Below are positions 1 to 8,954 of a DNA stretch of 47,247 bases, piece by piece. The stretch comes from Candidatus Zhuqueibacterota bacterium. GTDB lineage: Bacteria > Zhuqueibacterota > Zhuqueibacteria > Zhuqueibacterales > Zhuqueibacteraceae. Below the pieces are notes generated by a model, which did not search any database, had not been told where the DNA came from, and worked only from the letters and a program-made list of their open reading frames with translations. Location: positions 1 through 47,247 of the forward strand of contig QEVD01000011.1 in the NCBI GenBank assembly GCA_003576975.1, read 5' to 3'. Position 1 is the first letter of the stretch, and each line of letters opens with the position of its first letter. Both the position numbers and the translations under genes were made by a program.

Positions 1-1
1 C

Positions 2-2314
2 CAGTTCGGCACAAAATTTCTGCGCAGCCCGGAAGTGAACGGCCAGGAATTGGGTTTGACCGCCTGGACGACTTTCGAATACGGCGATATGCCGGCCCCT
101 GGCGAATACTATCTCACCCCCGATGGCCCGGACGACGCCGGCCCACAATTTCAAAGCCGCGATCATGCGCAATATCAATATATGCAACCCGGTTTGTTCA
201 TGAAGCCCCGCCTCAATACCGATGTCGGCTATCTCATGAGCAGCGGCGATTTTGATTTGAAGAATGGCGAAAGCGTGGAAATGGGCGTTGCCTTCATTGC
301 GGCGCCGAATTTTGAGACGCTGTTGCGCAACGCCGAAGCGGCGCAACGCATTTATGACAAGGCGGTTACGGCCGTGCCCGGCAATCACAGCGCAACGCTG
401 TATTGGGATGATGTGCCCAGCGAAAATTCCGTCGATCCCTTTACCGGCAAAGCGGATTTTGAAGGCTATCGCATTTATCGCAGCGCGGACCGCGGCCAAA
501 CCTGGGGCACGCCGACGCAACTGGAAGACATTTATCCCTTTGGTTTTGTGCCCATCGCTGATTTCGACAAATTCAACTCCGAGATCAAAGACATTAGCGG
601 CGTTGTCGTTGCGCATAATGCTTCGCTGCCGGATGCGTCGAATGCCGTGATTCTTTCCGCGGGCCTCGCAGATGGCTCGCAAGGCGGCGACGCTGAAGTC
701 GATCTCAGCGGGGCATTTTCGGGTGAAAATTATACCATTGAGTTTCAAACAGAAACGTCGTTCCGCGCCAACAACACCAGTTTGCCGGCGCGCGTGGCAT
801 ATTTGCCGGAACTGGTGGATGCTGATGGCGAGATTGTGAATGGCGGCAAAGGGTTCTGTGTGCTGGATGAAAGCTTCGCCGTGCAACCACCGGTTGATGA
901 ATACACCGGCCGTTATACCTCGGGTTATTACATCTATCTCGATGGCATTTTTGTGCAAATCATGGATAATTTTGCCGATTCGACCAAAGATGGCACGGTC
1001 AACGCTGGCGAGATTTTCCGCATCGAACAGAAGAAAATCGATCCCGGCGCGAACACCGGCTTAAGGCATGTTTGGAAAGATCCGGATAAACTGATCAACG
1101 GTTATGAATATTGGTACACCGTTACAGCTTACGATCGCCCCGATCCGGAAATCAACTTGCCGACCAATGAAAATCAAGCAAACACGATTGCGGAAGCATT
1201 CAGCGATGACCAGACTGTGTCGGTGGTTCCGCAAGCGCCTGCCGCTGGCTTGGTGCAGGCGAAAGTCGATACGGTTTTTGATCATGTAGCCGGCAGCGCC
1301 GATATTGCCGGTTTTGAATTGCAAATCATCGATCCGCGCAAGATGACCGGCGATCGTTATGAAATCAGCTTTACGGTCACCGACACCGACAAAACCTACA
1401 CCGTAACGAATCTCCGCAACGGCGTGAACGTGCTGGACGGCCAGCCGTTTTATGATCCGGCATTCGACAACGCCAAAATGTTTGACGGTTTGCGCGTAAT
1501 CGTTACCGATGTCGAATTCAATATCAACTACGATAATTCTGTGCAAACCGTTCAGGTTGCCGGCGAAGAGCTCGCCGTTGATCCCGATGTTTCCGAGCCG
1601 TGGGATCCCAACGATCACGATTTTTTGTTTAAATTCGTGCAGAATCCGGAAGATTCGGCAAGCTTTCAATATCTTTATGCCGATTGGGACACAGGTGAGC
1701 CGGTGGCTGCTCCGTTTATCGTAATTGATTTGACCACGGGCGACACGCTTACCGTCGAGATTCTCGATACACGCGAAGGCGAGGGCGACTCGGATGGCGC
1801 GTATGATGTTGCCGAACGCATCGCGATTGGCGATACTCCTTACCAGGGCACCGGCGGTTGGGAAGCCAACACGTATTTTTATCGGTTTGGATTCATTGGC
1901 GATTACGTCGCCGGCACCGAATACAGACTCGTAACAAATAAACCGATCACGGCTGCCGATAAGTATCAGTTCAGCACCGCGACTGAGGTGATTGACGCGG
2001 AGCAAGCGAAGCGCGACCTGGCCAAGATTCGAGTCGTGCCGAATCCTTTTATTGTGACGTCAGGATTCGATACCGTCGCCGATCGCCATGAGATTCATTT
2101 CACCCGGCTGCCGGCGGAATGCACGATCAAGGTTTTTACGCTTACCGGTGAGTTGGTCAAAACCCTCAAGCATAATCGCGCCGCGGATAATCGTGAGTTC
2201 GCCAAGTGGGATTTGAAAACGGAGTTCGGCAGCGAAGTGGCGTATGGCGTTTATCTGTATCATATCGACTCGCCGGCTGGCACGAATATGGGCAAACTGG
2301 CCATCATGAGATAA
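2..2314 (+). CDS. Large secreted protein with T9SS-like C-terminal sorting domain (5' end outside window)
   Basis: The reading frame is open from base 2 with no stop before it, so the true start lies upstream and the GTG at 35 is only an internal codon. What remains is about 770 residues. An FN3-like segment is visible at 413-520 (TLYWDDV, then GYRIYRS), followed by Asp/Gly-rich beta-type sequence without cysteines. The last 85 or so residues (2030-2314) have the pattern of a FlgD-like/type IX secretion C-terminal domain: VVPNPF, a LP-x-ECTIKVF strand, LTGELVKTL, WDL, then G-VAYGVYLY and a final GKLAIMR. Such domains direct export across the outer membrane and surface attachment in FCB-group bacteria. 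The PorV/PorQ-like gene that follows fits this. The function of the body of the protein is not recognised. Confidence 0.85.
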   Translation, partial: QFGTKFLRSPEVNGQELGLTAWTTFEYGDMPAPGEYYLTPDGPDDAGPQFQSRDHAQYQYMQPGLFMKPRLNTDVGYLMSSGDFDLKNGESVEMGVAFIAAPNFETLLRNAEAAQRIYDKAVTAVPGNHSATLYWDDVPSENSVDPFTGKADFEGYRIYRSADRGQTWGTPTQLEDIYPFGFVPIADFDKFNSEIKDISGVVVAHNASLPDASNAVILSAGLADGSQGGDAEVDLSGAFSGENYTIEFQTETSFRANNTSLPARVAYLPELVDADGEIVNGGKGFCVLDESFAVQPPVDEYTGRYTSGYYIYLDGIFVQIMDNFADSTKDGTVNAGEIFRIEQKKIDPGANTGLRHVWKDPDKLINGYEYWYTVTAYDRPDPEINLPTNENQANTIAEAFSDDQTVSVVPQAPAAGLVQAKVDTVFDHVAGSADIAGFELQIIDPRKMTGDRYEISFTVTDTDKTYTVTNLRNGVNVLDGQPFYDPAFDNAKMFDGLRVIVTDVEFNINYDNSVQTVQVAGEELAVDPDVSEPWDPNDHDFLFKFVQNPEDSASFQYLYADWDTGEPVAAPFIVIDLTTGDTLTVEILDTREGEGDSDGAYDVAERIAIGDTPYQGTGGWEANTYFYRFGFIGDYVAGTEYRLVTNKPITAADKYQFSTATEVIDAEQAKRDLAKIRVVPNPFIVTSGFDTVADRHEIHFTRLPAECTIKVFTLTGELVKTLKHNRAADNREFAKWDLKTEFGSEVAYGVYLYHIDSPAGTNMGKLAIMR

Positions 2315-2386
2315 AGCAAAGCGCAAAAGGCAAATGGCAAGCGCCTTTGCCGGAAAGCCCTTTGAAAATTTGCAAAGGAGATGATG

Positions 2387-3418
2387 ATGAAAAAGAATTT
2401 TGTATTCTCGATGGTGGCGATGATCGGCGTCTGCCTGCCAGCGCTTTCACTGGCGCAATTTGCCACTCCGACAGAAGGCTTTAATAATAACGGCACACGT
2501 GTGGCCCAGTTTCTGAAAATGGCGGTGGGCGGGCGCGCCAGCGCGATGGGCGAGTCGTATGCGGCCATTGCGAACGATGCCTCGGCGCTTTTTTGGAATC
2601 CGGGCGGCGTGGGCAATCTTAAGAATCTCGAAGTGCATTTGACGCACATGGATTATCTGCTCGACATCACCTTCGATTATGCCGGCCTGGTTGTGCCGTT
2701 GAGCAGCGGCAATCTTGGCTTCAGCGCTGCGGTGTTGAACGCCGGCGAGGCGCACCGCACCACGATTGAAGATCCGGACGGCGAGATTAGCGGCACGTGG
2801 TCGGCGACCAGCGTCGCGCTCGGCTTGACGTATAGCCGCGCATTATCGGATCGCTTTTCCGTCGGCGTCACCGGCAAATATATTCGCGAAGGCTTGTTCA
2901 ATTCTTCGGCGAGCGCGGTGGCGATCGATATCGGCAGTCTTTACGACACCGGCATCAAAGGCATAAGAATCGGCATGGCCATGACGAATTTCGGCGGCAA
3001 GATGTCACTTTCCGGCCGCGATTTCACTGTGCGCGATGTTGATGTCGCGCCGACGCTCGAAGGCAACAATACGCCGAGCGGCAACTTGAGTGTTGATGAA
3101 TGGCCGCTGCCGCTGAATTTTCGCGTCGGGCTTTCGTATGAAGTTTTCAAAAATGAATCCGGCACATTGCTGCTGGCTTCGGATTTCGTTCATCCGACGG
3201 ACGCCGACGAACGCGTCAATTTGGGCGCGGAGTACAGCCTGTCAAACAAGATTTATGTGCGCGGCGGCTACAAATTCAATTATGATGAAGAATCGTTCAC
3301 GGCGGGCGGCGGATTAAATCTGCCAATCACGACTTACAATTTAATGATTGATTACGCCTTTCAGGAATTCGGCATCCTGGGCGAGACCCATCGGTTCTCT
3401 CTCGGCTTTCGTCTATAA
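2387..3418 (+). CDS. PorV/PorQ-family outer-membrane beta-barrel protein
   Basis: About 343 residues with an N-terminal signal peptide (KKNF, a hydrophobic stretch, cleavage near ALSLA-Q). The early motif FLKMAVGGRASAMGES followed by NDASALFWNPGG is the hallmark of the PorV/PorQ (UPF0164-like) family. The rest alternates short amphipathic strands and ends in an aromatic strand, HRFSLGFRL, as expected for an outer-membrane barrel. Three ATG codons lie in tandem at 2381, 2384 and 2387. The AAGGAG ribosome site ends at 2380, so the third ATG has the best spacing and is chosen. Family members act in type IX secretion or carry surface proteins; the substrate here could be the preceding sorting-domain protein. 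The specific role is inferred. Confidence 0.85.
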   Translation: MKKNFVFSMVAMIGVCLPALSLAQFATPTEGFNNNGTRVAQFLKMAVGGRASAMGESYAAIANDASALFWNPGGVGNLKNLEVHLTHMDYLLDITFDYAGLVVPLSSGNLGFSAAVLNAGEAHRTTIEDPDGEISGTWSATSVALGLTYSRALSDRFSVGVTGKYIREGLFNSSASAVAIDIGSLYDTGIKGIRIGMAMTNFGGKMSLSGRDFTVRDVDVAPTLEGNNTPSGNLSVDEWPLPLNFRVGLSYEVFKNESGTLLLASDFVHPTDADERVNLGAEYSLSNKIYVRGGYKFNYDEESFTAGGGLNLPITTYNLMIDYAFQEFGILGETHRFSLGFRL

Positions 3419-3805
3419 TAGGAGGAGGGCGGATCGGGGCAGCCGCTTGCGCAGGGCTGCCCTACATTTTCAAGAATTCCGCCGTGGTACAATTATGTTT
3501 CAGGAAGTGTGACGCTGCAAGGAATGCCAGACATGTTTGACCGGACTTACAACTAAATCAACTAAAGGAAGCTCTAGGGCAAAATCATCATTGTATTAGT
3601 TGTTTCGTTCTATGGATGTAACCGGCGCTTGTCCCGGAGTTGTTACGAGTTGGTATTACATTTAAAATCCGCCACATTTTTTCCGACTCTTTTCTTCCTG
3701 CCTCAAAATCGCCTCGCGTGATTAGTACGCATTCCCTCCGCATGAATGTATATATCTGATGTTGAGTAAGAACTGGATATTGCATCTCGAATTTAAGTTA
3801 CTCTC
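3419..3805. other. Gene-free stretch between PorV-like gene and regulator
   Basis: A 387-base stretch with no convincing ORF on either strand. It contains the hairpin listed at 3437-3462 and then AT-richer sequence from about 3540. A TATATA at about 3750 lies 55 bases before the regulator start, but no good -35 element sits at the right distance. The promoter for the regulator is probably here but cannot be assigned. Confidence 0.6.
3437..3462 (+). terminator. Possible terminator hairpin after PorV-like gene
   Basis: The 8-base arm GGGCAGCC (3437-3444) pairs perfectly with GGCTGCCC (3455-3462) around a 10-base loop. It starts 19 bases after the stop codon. The T-run after it is short (ATTTTC), so this could be a Rho-independent terminator or simply a dispersed palindromic repeat. 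Confidence 0.4.
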
Positions 3806-4669
3806 ATGTCTCTATCTCGCACACACACACAAGAGACCGTCACGCGTCTCTGCCAAAAGTTTACCAGCACCTTTGGTGCTTCTTACTGCGGTCTCTCGCT
3901 GTTTGCCGGCCTGGAGTCGCATTCGGCGTATGACGGCAAGCAAGCCTTCAGCACTCTCGTGTCGGATGATCAAGCAGCCGCCGGCATGGCGATTGTGCCG
4001 ATCATGCAGTACAATCATCGTCCGCAAGTGGCCGCGTCCACCGCGGGGCATGATGAGCAGGGCGATGAGTCGCCTGCGCCTCTGGTGCACGAGGAGAATC
4101 GGTTGGCAACGATTGCTGAGGCTTGTCAGGCAGCGCAGCCGATTTTAAGATTTGACATGCATCAGCCGGCGACCGAATCGGAAAACGGGCAAAGCCCCTT
4201 GCTGGGATTTTTGTATCTCGCGTTTGACCAGCCCAAACATTTTACCGACGCCGAGCTTTCCGCGCTTCTTGCCATGGCGGAAATCGTCACGACCATTCTG
4301 GCTTTTTTGAAGTCGGAAGCGCAAGGCACGGACACACTCTCCTCACTCTCGGTTGGGTCGCAGGCTGTGCCTGGCGAGCAATTGCTCGAGTATCCCTTCT
4401 TAGAGGCCAAGAAGCATTGGATCAAAACGTTCGAGCGTGAATATTTGGGGCAGCAGCTTGCTAAATATTCCGGCAACATTTCCATGGTCGCACGCGCCGC
4501 CCGCATCAGCCGCTATACCGTCTATGCCCTGCTCAATAAGTTTCAGCTCTCGGCCAAATCCTTCAAACGGAAGAAATCAAATGGCACCCCGCGCGGCCTG
4601 GGGGAAATGAAAGAGACGCCGCACTTGTTGGAATCGAGCGTTACCACGAACGAGGATGAGCTGGCGTGA
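3806..4669 (+). CDS. GAF-like sensor protein with Fis-type HTH (no AAA+ domain)
   Basis: 287 residues. Residues about 10-170 look like a small-ligand sensor of the GAF type (CGLSLFAG, LLGFLYLAFDQP, then FTDAELSALLAMAEIV, the usual GAF ending). Residues 200-248 form a Fis/NtrC C-terminal HTH: EAKKHWIKTFEREYLGQQL, then YSGNISMVARAARISRYTVY. In classical sigma-54 activators an AAA+ ATPase sits between these parts; here it is absent, so the protein probably binds DNA without remodelling sigma-54 itself. It stands alone before the EPS genes and is a plausible local regulator (inference). An in-frame TAA at 3794 fixes the start near the ATG at 3806. No clear ribosome site is seen. A (CA)6 run lies in codons 5-9. 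Confidence 0.75.
   Translation: MSLSRTHTQETVTRLCQKFTSTFGASYCGLSLFAGLESHSAYDGKQAFSTLVSDDQAAAGMAIVPIMQYNHRPQVAASTAGHDEQGDESPAPLVHEENRLATIAEACQAAQPILRFDMHQPATESENGQSPLLGFLYLAFDQPKHFTDAELSALLAMAEIVTTILAFLKSEAQGTDTLSSLSVGSQAVPGEQLLEYPFLEAKKHWIKTFEREYLGQQLAKYSGNISMVARAARISRYTVYALLNKFQLSAKSFKRKKSNGTPRGLGEMKETPHLLESSVTTNEDELA
3820..3831 (+). repeat. (CA)6 dinucleotide repeat at 5' end of regulator gene
   Basis: Six CA units directly after codon 4 of the regulator. A gain or loss of one unit would shift the frame. Six units is short for a proven contingency locus, so phase variation is only a possibility. Confidence 0.5.
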
Positions 4670-5031
4670 GTGGGGGCCTTTGCGCTGGCGATCAACCAGC
4701 CTGACCCAAATTGCAGCTTATTTCACTTCCCATCGGGATGCCCACGCATTTTTGAGTGGCTGGGTCTACGCATCCGTTACCAATGATTTCTATATTTAGC
4801 CGTGAAGGCCAACGCCGGTCGTTATGAAAATGCGCGTGCCGTGCATGAATGAGCGGGTAACACAAGGATAAGTTGCACAAAGCCTTTTGAACCGACTGAA
4901 GGTCGGTTGCTCATATCATAACAAGATTAAGCGAATTTTAATTTTTAGATTAATTTCAGGGCTGTACCTTCGACCTCTTGTGGAATTAACTTAGCTGGGT
5001 TCACCGACTGTAACAAAGGGAGATAGCTTCG
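4670..5031. other. Gene-free leader region before the EPS operon
   Basis: 362 bases with no credible gene. It holds the small hairpin at 4891-4907 and then a markedly AT-rich stretch (about 4912-4960), followed by a normal ribosome site (AAAGGGAG) before the ATG at 5032. This is the likely promoter region of the EPS operon, but no clean -35/-10 pair or sigma-54 site could be identified. Confidence 0.5.
4891..4907 (+). other. Small hairpin in EPS leader region
   Basis: ACCGAC (4891-4896) pairs with GTCGGT (4902-4907) around a 5-base loop. No T-run follows, so a terminator role is unlikely. It may be an RNA element, an operator or a REP-like repeat. Confidence 0.4.
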
Positions 5032-6039
5032 ATGCCAGAGGCGACATTGGTTGGTCATCCTGTTGCAGAAATGCCGCTTGCCGCAGGCCCGACCAACGGT
5101 ACATCCACCTCGTCTCGCCGTGACCAGGCTTATCATCGCTATGATCAGATGTTGCGTCATGGCGAGAACTTGGTCATGCCAAAAAAGACTCATACACCAG
5201 ACGGTTATCTTGGCGCGCGAACGTATTCACCGCCTTATATGAAGAGGTTCGTGGGAAACGTCATTATTGCACCGTTCTTTTTATTCAGCTCTTTGTTGGT
5301 GATTTTGTGCGTTCCGGAAAAGCTGGTGAAGAAGATCACGGCGCCGTTTTCCGGCATCAATTGGTGGGAACAGTTCGGCAAGCGTTTGTTTGATTTCAGC
5401 ATGGCCGTCCTGGGTTTTATCATGTCGTCAATACTCTTTTTTATCGTGCCGCTATTGATTCGCCTGGATTCGAAAGGTGGAATATTTTACGGCCAGCAGC
5501 GCGTGGGCGTCAATCTGCGCCGGCGGGAGCGCCGGCAAGTTGCAATTGCCGTCACTCACGATCGCCGCGCCGGCGACCGCCGCAGGACGAATTTGTTCGG
5601 CCGCCCGTTTACGGTATACAAATTCCGTACGATGCGGCAGGACGCGGAAAAGCATAGCGGCGCGGTTTGGGCGCAAAAAAATGATCCGCGCATCACGCGC
5701 GTCGGCCGTATTTTGAGGTTCACGCATGTCGACGAGATCCCACAGTTTCTCAACGTGTTGCTGGGCGATATGAGCATGGTCGGCCCGCGCCCCGAGCGGC
5801 CCCAAATCATTCCGAATTTGGTGACGCAGGTGCCGGATTACACCGAACGCCTGGAAGTGAAACCGGGCATGACCGGCAACGCACAGATTTATTGTGGCTA
5901 TGATGAAACCATTGACGATGTGCGCGAGAAAGTGCGATACGATTTGATGTATGTTAAAAACCATAATCTGAAGCAGGATATTGTGCTGCTGTGGAAAACG
6001 CTGTGGATGATTATACGCGGCAAGGAAGAAGCTGATTGA
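5032..6039 (+). CDS. Exopolysaccharide polyprenyl-phosphate sugar-1-phosphate transferase
   Basis: 335 residues of the bacterial sugar transferase (WbaP/WcaJ/PglC) family. It transfers a sugar phosphate from a nucleotide sugar to undecaprenyl phosphate, the first step of repeat-unit synthesis at the inner membrane. Hydrophobic segments lie at about 72-94 and 124-144. The catalytic part shows KFRTM (198-202), the HVDEIPQ dyad region (D234, E235), LLGDMSMVGPRPER (243-256) and KPGMTG. An Arg-rich insertion (about 163-190, including DRRAGDRRR) separates the re-entrant helix region from KFRTM. The protein is shorter than WcaJ types because the N-terminal CoA-binding-like domain is reduced. It has a good ribosome site and is the first gene of the long EPS run. 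Confidence 0.93.
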   Translation: MPEATLVGHPVAEMPLAAGPTNGTSTSSRRDQAYHRYDQMLRHGENLVMPKKTHTPDGYLGARTYSPPYMKRFVGNVIIAPFFLFSSLLVILCVPEKLVKKITAPFSGINWWEQFGKRLFDFSMAVLGFIMSSILFFIVPLLIRLDSKGGIFYGQQRVGVNLRRRERRQVAIAVTHDRRAGDRRRTNLFGRPFTVYKFRTMRQDAEKHSGAVWAQKNDPRITRVGRILRFTHVDEIPQFLNVLLGDMSMVGPRPERPQIIPNLVTQVPDYTERLEVKPGMTGNAQIYCGYDETIDDVREKVRYDLMYVKNHNLKQDIVLLWKTLWMIIRGKEEAD

Positions 6040-6063
6040 TTCTGAGCATGGAGGTTTAACAAT

Positions 6064-6852
6064 ATGTTCGCTAGCATGGGCTTGCCGTCTCGCGTGTTGA
6101 GTCGCAGGCTAGGGATAACAACGCTGCTAATGCTGTTAATGCTAGCCGGTATTGATCGCAGTCAGGCGCAAACGGAAGAGGTGGCGGAGCCGGCAGAAAC
6201 TAAGCCGGAAAACTTCGCCCGCACCCAGATTTTGACCCGGCCCACGGGCGCTATTGTATTTTTGGAAGGCGAGTACGGCCTGGCGGGGCGCGCGCCTTAC
6301 ACCGTCACCTATTTTTTGCGCGGCAATTATGAGATCAAAACCAAATTGCGCGGCTATGAGGATTGGTCGGCGGATTATTTTTTCAACGGGCGAGGCGCGG
6401 AGAAAATCTCAATCAAACTCTCGCCAAAAACGCGCTTAAAAGCCCTGCTGCGCTCGGCCGTCGTTCCCGGCATGGGCCAGGCCTATAGCGATCAGCGGGT
6501 CAAGGGGTTGGTCATCAGCGCCATGCAATTCACCTCGTTGGGCGTGTTTTTCATAGAGGAATTGCGCTATCGCGACAGCGTCGATGACTTTAACGCGGCA
6601 TTGACGGCCTTTCAAAACGACGCCAACCAGCGATCGCGTTTGGACGCAGCGCAAGCGCGCTTGGACCGTCGCTATGAGACACGGCAACGGTGGGCGATCA
6701 TTACGGCCAGTATCTATATTTACAACCTGATCGATGTCATAGCATTTTTCCCCTCCTACCATCGAAATGGTTTAGACGTTAGCCTGACCGTTAGCCCGCC
6801 CACGGACTTCACCGATCAATCTGCCCAGGTGGGCGTTCGTGCCCAATTCTGA
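6064..6852 (+). CDS. PEGA-domain / DUF5683-like periplasmic protein
   Basis: 262 residues with an N-terminal signal peptide (hydrophobic LLMLLMLAG, cleavage near SQA-Q at residue 36). Residues about 55-120 resemble a PEGA domain: TRPTGAIVFLEGE, then a YTVTYFLRGNYEIK strand and GYEDW. The remainder (SAVVPGMGQAYSDQRVKGL, several hydrophobic segments) fits the DUF5683 family, whose function is unknown. PEGA domains occur in cell-surface proteins. It starts 24 bases after the sugar transferase with GGAGG before the ATG, so it is in the same operon. A role in anchoring or assembling the export machinery is a guess. Confidence 0.7.
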   Translation: MFASMGLPSRVLSRRLGITTLLMLLMLAGIDRSQAQTEEVAEPAETKPENFARTQILTRPTGAIVFLEGEYGLAGRAPYTVTYFLRGNYEIKTKLRGYEDWSADYFFNGRGAEKISIKLSPKTRLKALLRSAVVPGMGQAYSDQRVKGLVISAMQFTSLGVFFIEELRYRDSVDDFNAALTAFQNDANQRSRLDAAQARLDRRYETRQRWAIITASIYIYNLIDVIAFFPSYHRNGLDVSLTVSPPTDFTDQSAQVGVRAQF

Positions 6853-6890
6853 TATTCAGTGACAAGACGTACTCGTCAAGGTAGGATACC

Positions 6891-8849
6891 ATGAGATTGC
6901 AAGGAATCGTTCTGCGCATGCACGCGATGATCAAAACCTCCCTGTGCGCCGCCATCATCTTGTCGGGTTTGATGCTGGGATCATGTTCCAAAAAGCCAAC
7001 CGGGCCGGACAATGCCGGTGATTTCCCGGTGGCCCCGACGGATCTTACGATTGCGTTGGGCGATCGCCAAATCAGTTTAGCCTGGCGCCTCACCAATCTC
7101 GCCAGAGTAAAAAGTTTTCGAATCTACCGGTTTGACAGCTCACAAGTCGCCCTGGCTTCGTCTAACCCCGGCGAGCGGCGTTTCATCTTGCTCGACACGA
7201 CACGCGCGCAGACGTATGTTGACCGGACGGTCAAAAACGGCGCGACTTATTTTTATCAGATCAGCGCGGTATCGACGAAGGGCTACGAAGGGCCGCGTTC
7301 CACGGAAATCTCCGGCAAGCCGAACGTGTTCGGCATTCGCATTGCCGGCGGTGTGACGGCCACGAGGAACACGACGATTACGCTCAATCTCACCGCGCCC
7401 TCCACCACAGTGTTGATGAAAGTGAGCAATGATACCTCATTCTCGCGCATTTCCTGGCAGCCGTTTCAAGCAACCGTGAATTGGACGTTGACGCCGGGCG
7501 ATGGCCAGAAGATTGTTTATGTCAAGCTGCGCGATCGCGATGGCAGCGAAAGCAACGCCCTTGCCAGCGATCCGATCATCCTCGATACCACAGCGCTGAT
7601 CACGAATGTGACCGAGAATACCGGTGGCGTGGCCAAGCAAAGCGGCGAGACCATTCATTTCAGGCTGACCGCGAATGAGCCGGATGGGCGCGCGGTGATC
7701 GATATTGTCAATGCCGTACAGGATATTTTGTTATTCGACGACGGCACCAACAACGACAAAGTCGCAAATGACGGCATTTACGAAGGCGACTTCCGCATCC
7801 CCGGCGACATTGAAATCGCCCAGGCGAAAATCCGCGGCCGTTTCACCGATCGCGTCGGCAACGTCGCAACTGCATTCACGGCGGCAACGCAGGTGACGAT
7901 CCTCAAGGCGCCCGATCCCGTATTTCTATTCGCGCCGGCCACAACCGGCAGCCAGGGCAACATTTTACGGTTAACGTGGAGCGTATCTCAAGAAGCTGAT
8001 TTCTCCAATTACGCGATTTACCGCAGCCGCACCAAAAATTTTAACCCCAACGCCAGCTCCTTGATCGACCATGTCACGGTGCAGCAAACGACATCTTACA
8101 ATGATGCCAATCTGCAGCCGGGCGTCACGTACTATTATCAAGTTGTCGTGAATGATGTGGCGGGTTTGAGCAGCACGCCGAGCAATGAAGTGGAAGGCAA
8201 AATCAGCCCGGATGTTCCGCCCTCGGCGGTAACGCTGAACACGCCGTTATTGGTCGGCGACGGCACGAATCAAGTGCAGCTTACCTGGTCGCAAAGCAGC
8301 GATCGTGATTTCGCCAGTTATCGCATTTACCGCTCCGCCACGCCGCGCGTTGATTCGCTCTCGACCCTGGTGGCCTCCGTTGTGAATATTGCGAGCAATG
8401 TTTTTACCGATCAGGGCTTGAATGCGGCGACGACATATTACTATCGCGTTTATGTTTATGACCAGGGCCGCAACGCGACCGGCAGCAATATTGAATCTGT
8501 CACCACGGCGCAGAACACGCCGCCGTTCCCGGTGACCTTGGCGCAGCCGGCCATCATTGACACCTCGTCGTTGCGGCTGTCGTGGTCGCAAAGCCTGGAT
8601 GCGGATTTCGCGTCCTATCGCATCTTTCGTTCTGAAACGCCCGGCGTGACGAACGGTACCCGCGGCAAAGATACGCAAGGCAACGATATTGATGTGTTGG
8701 TTTATATCATCAACACAAACCCGGTTACCACCACGTTTACCGATACGGGTTTGCTTGCGACAAAAACGTATTACTATCGGGTTTTTGTGTATGATCGTGG
8801 CAATCTCTCCTCGGGCAGCAACGAGGTTAAAGCAAGGATTCGTCCGTGA
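6891..8849 (+). CDS. Multi-fibronectin-III lipoprotein
   Basis: 652 residues. A lipoprotein signal is visible (LSGLMLGSC, Cys near residue 32) followed by KKPTGPDNAG, a typical flexible linker. At least four FN3-type modules can be read, near residues 44-135, 340-430, 440-535 and 540-650, each with a W strand and GxxYYYRV/YYYQV. Between modules 1 and 2 is a beta-rich region with NDGIYEGDF. It is probably an outer-membrane or periplasmic lipoprotein binding polysaccharide or protein. AGGTAGGA precedes the ATG at 6891; an internal ATG at 6927 would give a more compact lipoprotein signal. The position between EPS genes suggests a structural role in the export apparatus (inference). Confidence 0.75.
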   Translation: MRLQGIVLRMHAMIKTSLCAAIILSGLMLGSCSKKPTGPDNAGDFPVAPTDLTIALGDRQISLAWRLTNLARVKSFRIYRFDSSQVALASSNPGERRFILLDTTRAQTYVDRTVKNGATYFYQISAVSTKGYEGPRSTEISGKPNVFGIRIAGGVTATRNTTITLNLTAPSTTVLMKVSNDTSFSRISWQPFQATVNWTLTPGDGQKIVYVKLRDRDGSESNALASDPIILDTTALITNVTENTGGVAKQSGETIHFRLTANEPDGRAVIDIVNAVQDILLFDDGTNNDKVANDGIYEGDFRIPGDIEIAQAKIRGRFTDRVGNVATAFTAATQVTILKAPDPVFLFAPATTGSQGNILRLTWSVSQEADFSNYAIYRSRTKNFNPNASSLIDHVTVQQTTSYNDANLQPGVTYYYQVVVNDVAGLSSTPSNEVEGKISPDVPPSAVTLNTPLLVGDGTNQVQLTWSQSSDRDFASYRIYRSATPRVDSLSTLVASVVNIASNVFTDQGLNAATTYYYRVYVYDQGRNATGSNIESVTTAQNTPPFPVTLAQPAIIDTSSLRLSWSQSLDADFASYRIFRSETPGVTNGTRGKDTQGNDIDVLVYIINTNPVTTTFTDTGLLATKTYYYRVFVYDRGNLSSGSNEVKARIRP

Positions 8850-8954
8850 AATCATGTTTCGTGCAATTTCATTTGACGCCGCCCAGCAAAGGACAGCTGC
8901 CGCTGATTATAACTATGCGGTCACGGCTATTTTTTTCGAAGGAGCGAAAACGGC

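Noticed and set aside
1061-2005. Long reverse-strand ORF of 314 residues
   Set aside because: It lies fully inside the sorting-domain gene in another frame; it has no recognisable domain and is a shadow of the codon pattern.
4757-4772. Possible sigma-54 -24/-12 promoter (TGGC and GCA with the right 10-base spacing)
   Set aside because: Only the GG and GC dinucleotides fit; the rest of the consensus is not matched, and it lies 260 bases before the next gene.
8247-8855. Reverse-strand ORF of 202 residues inside the FN3 lipoprotein gene
   Set aside because: Arg-rich and without domain similarity; a shadow of the FN3 repeats.
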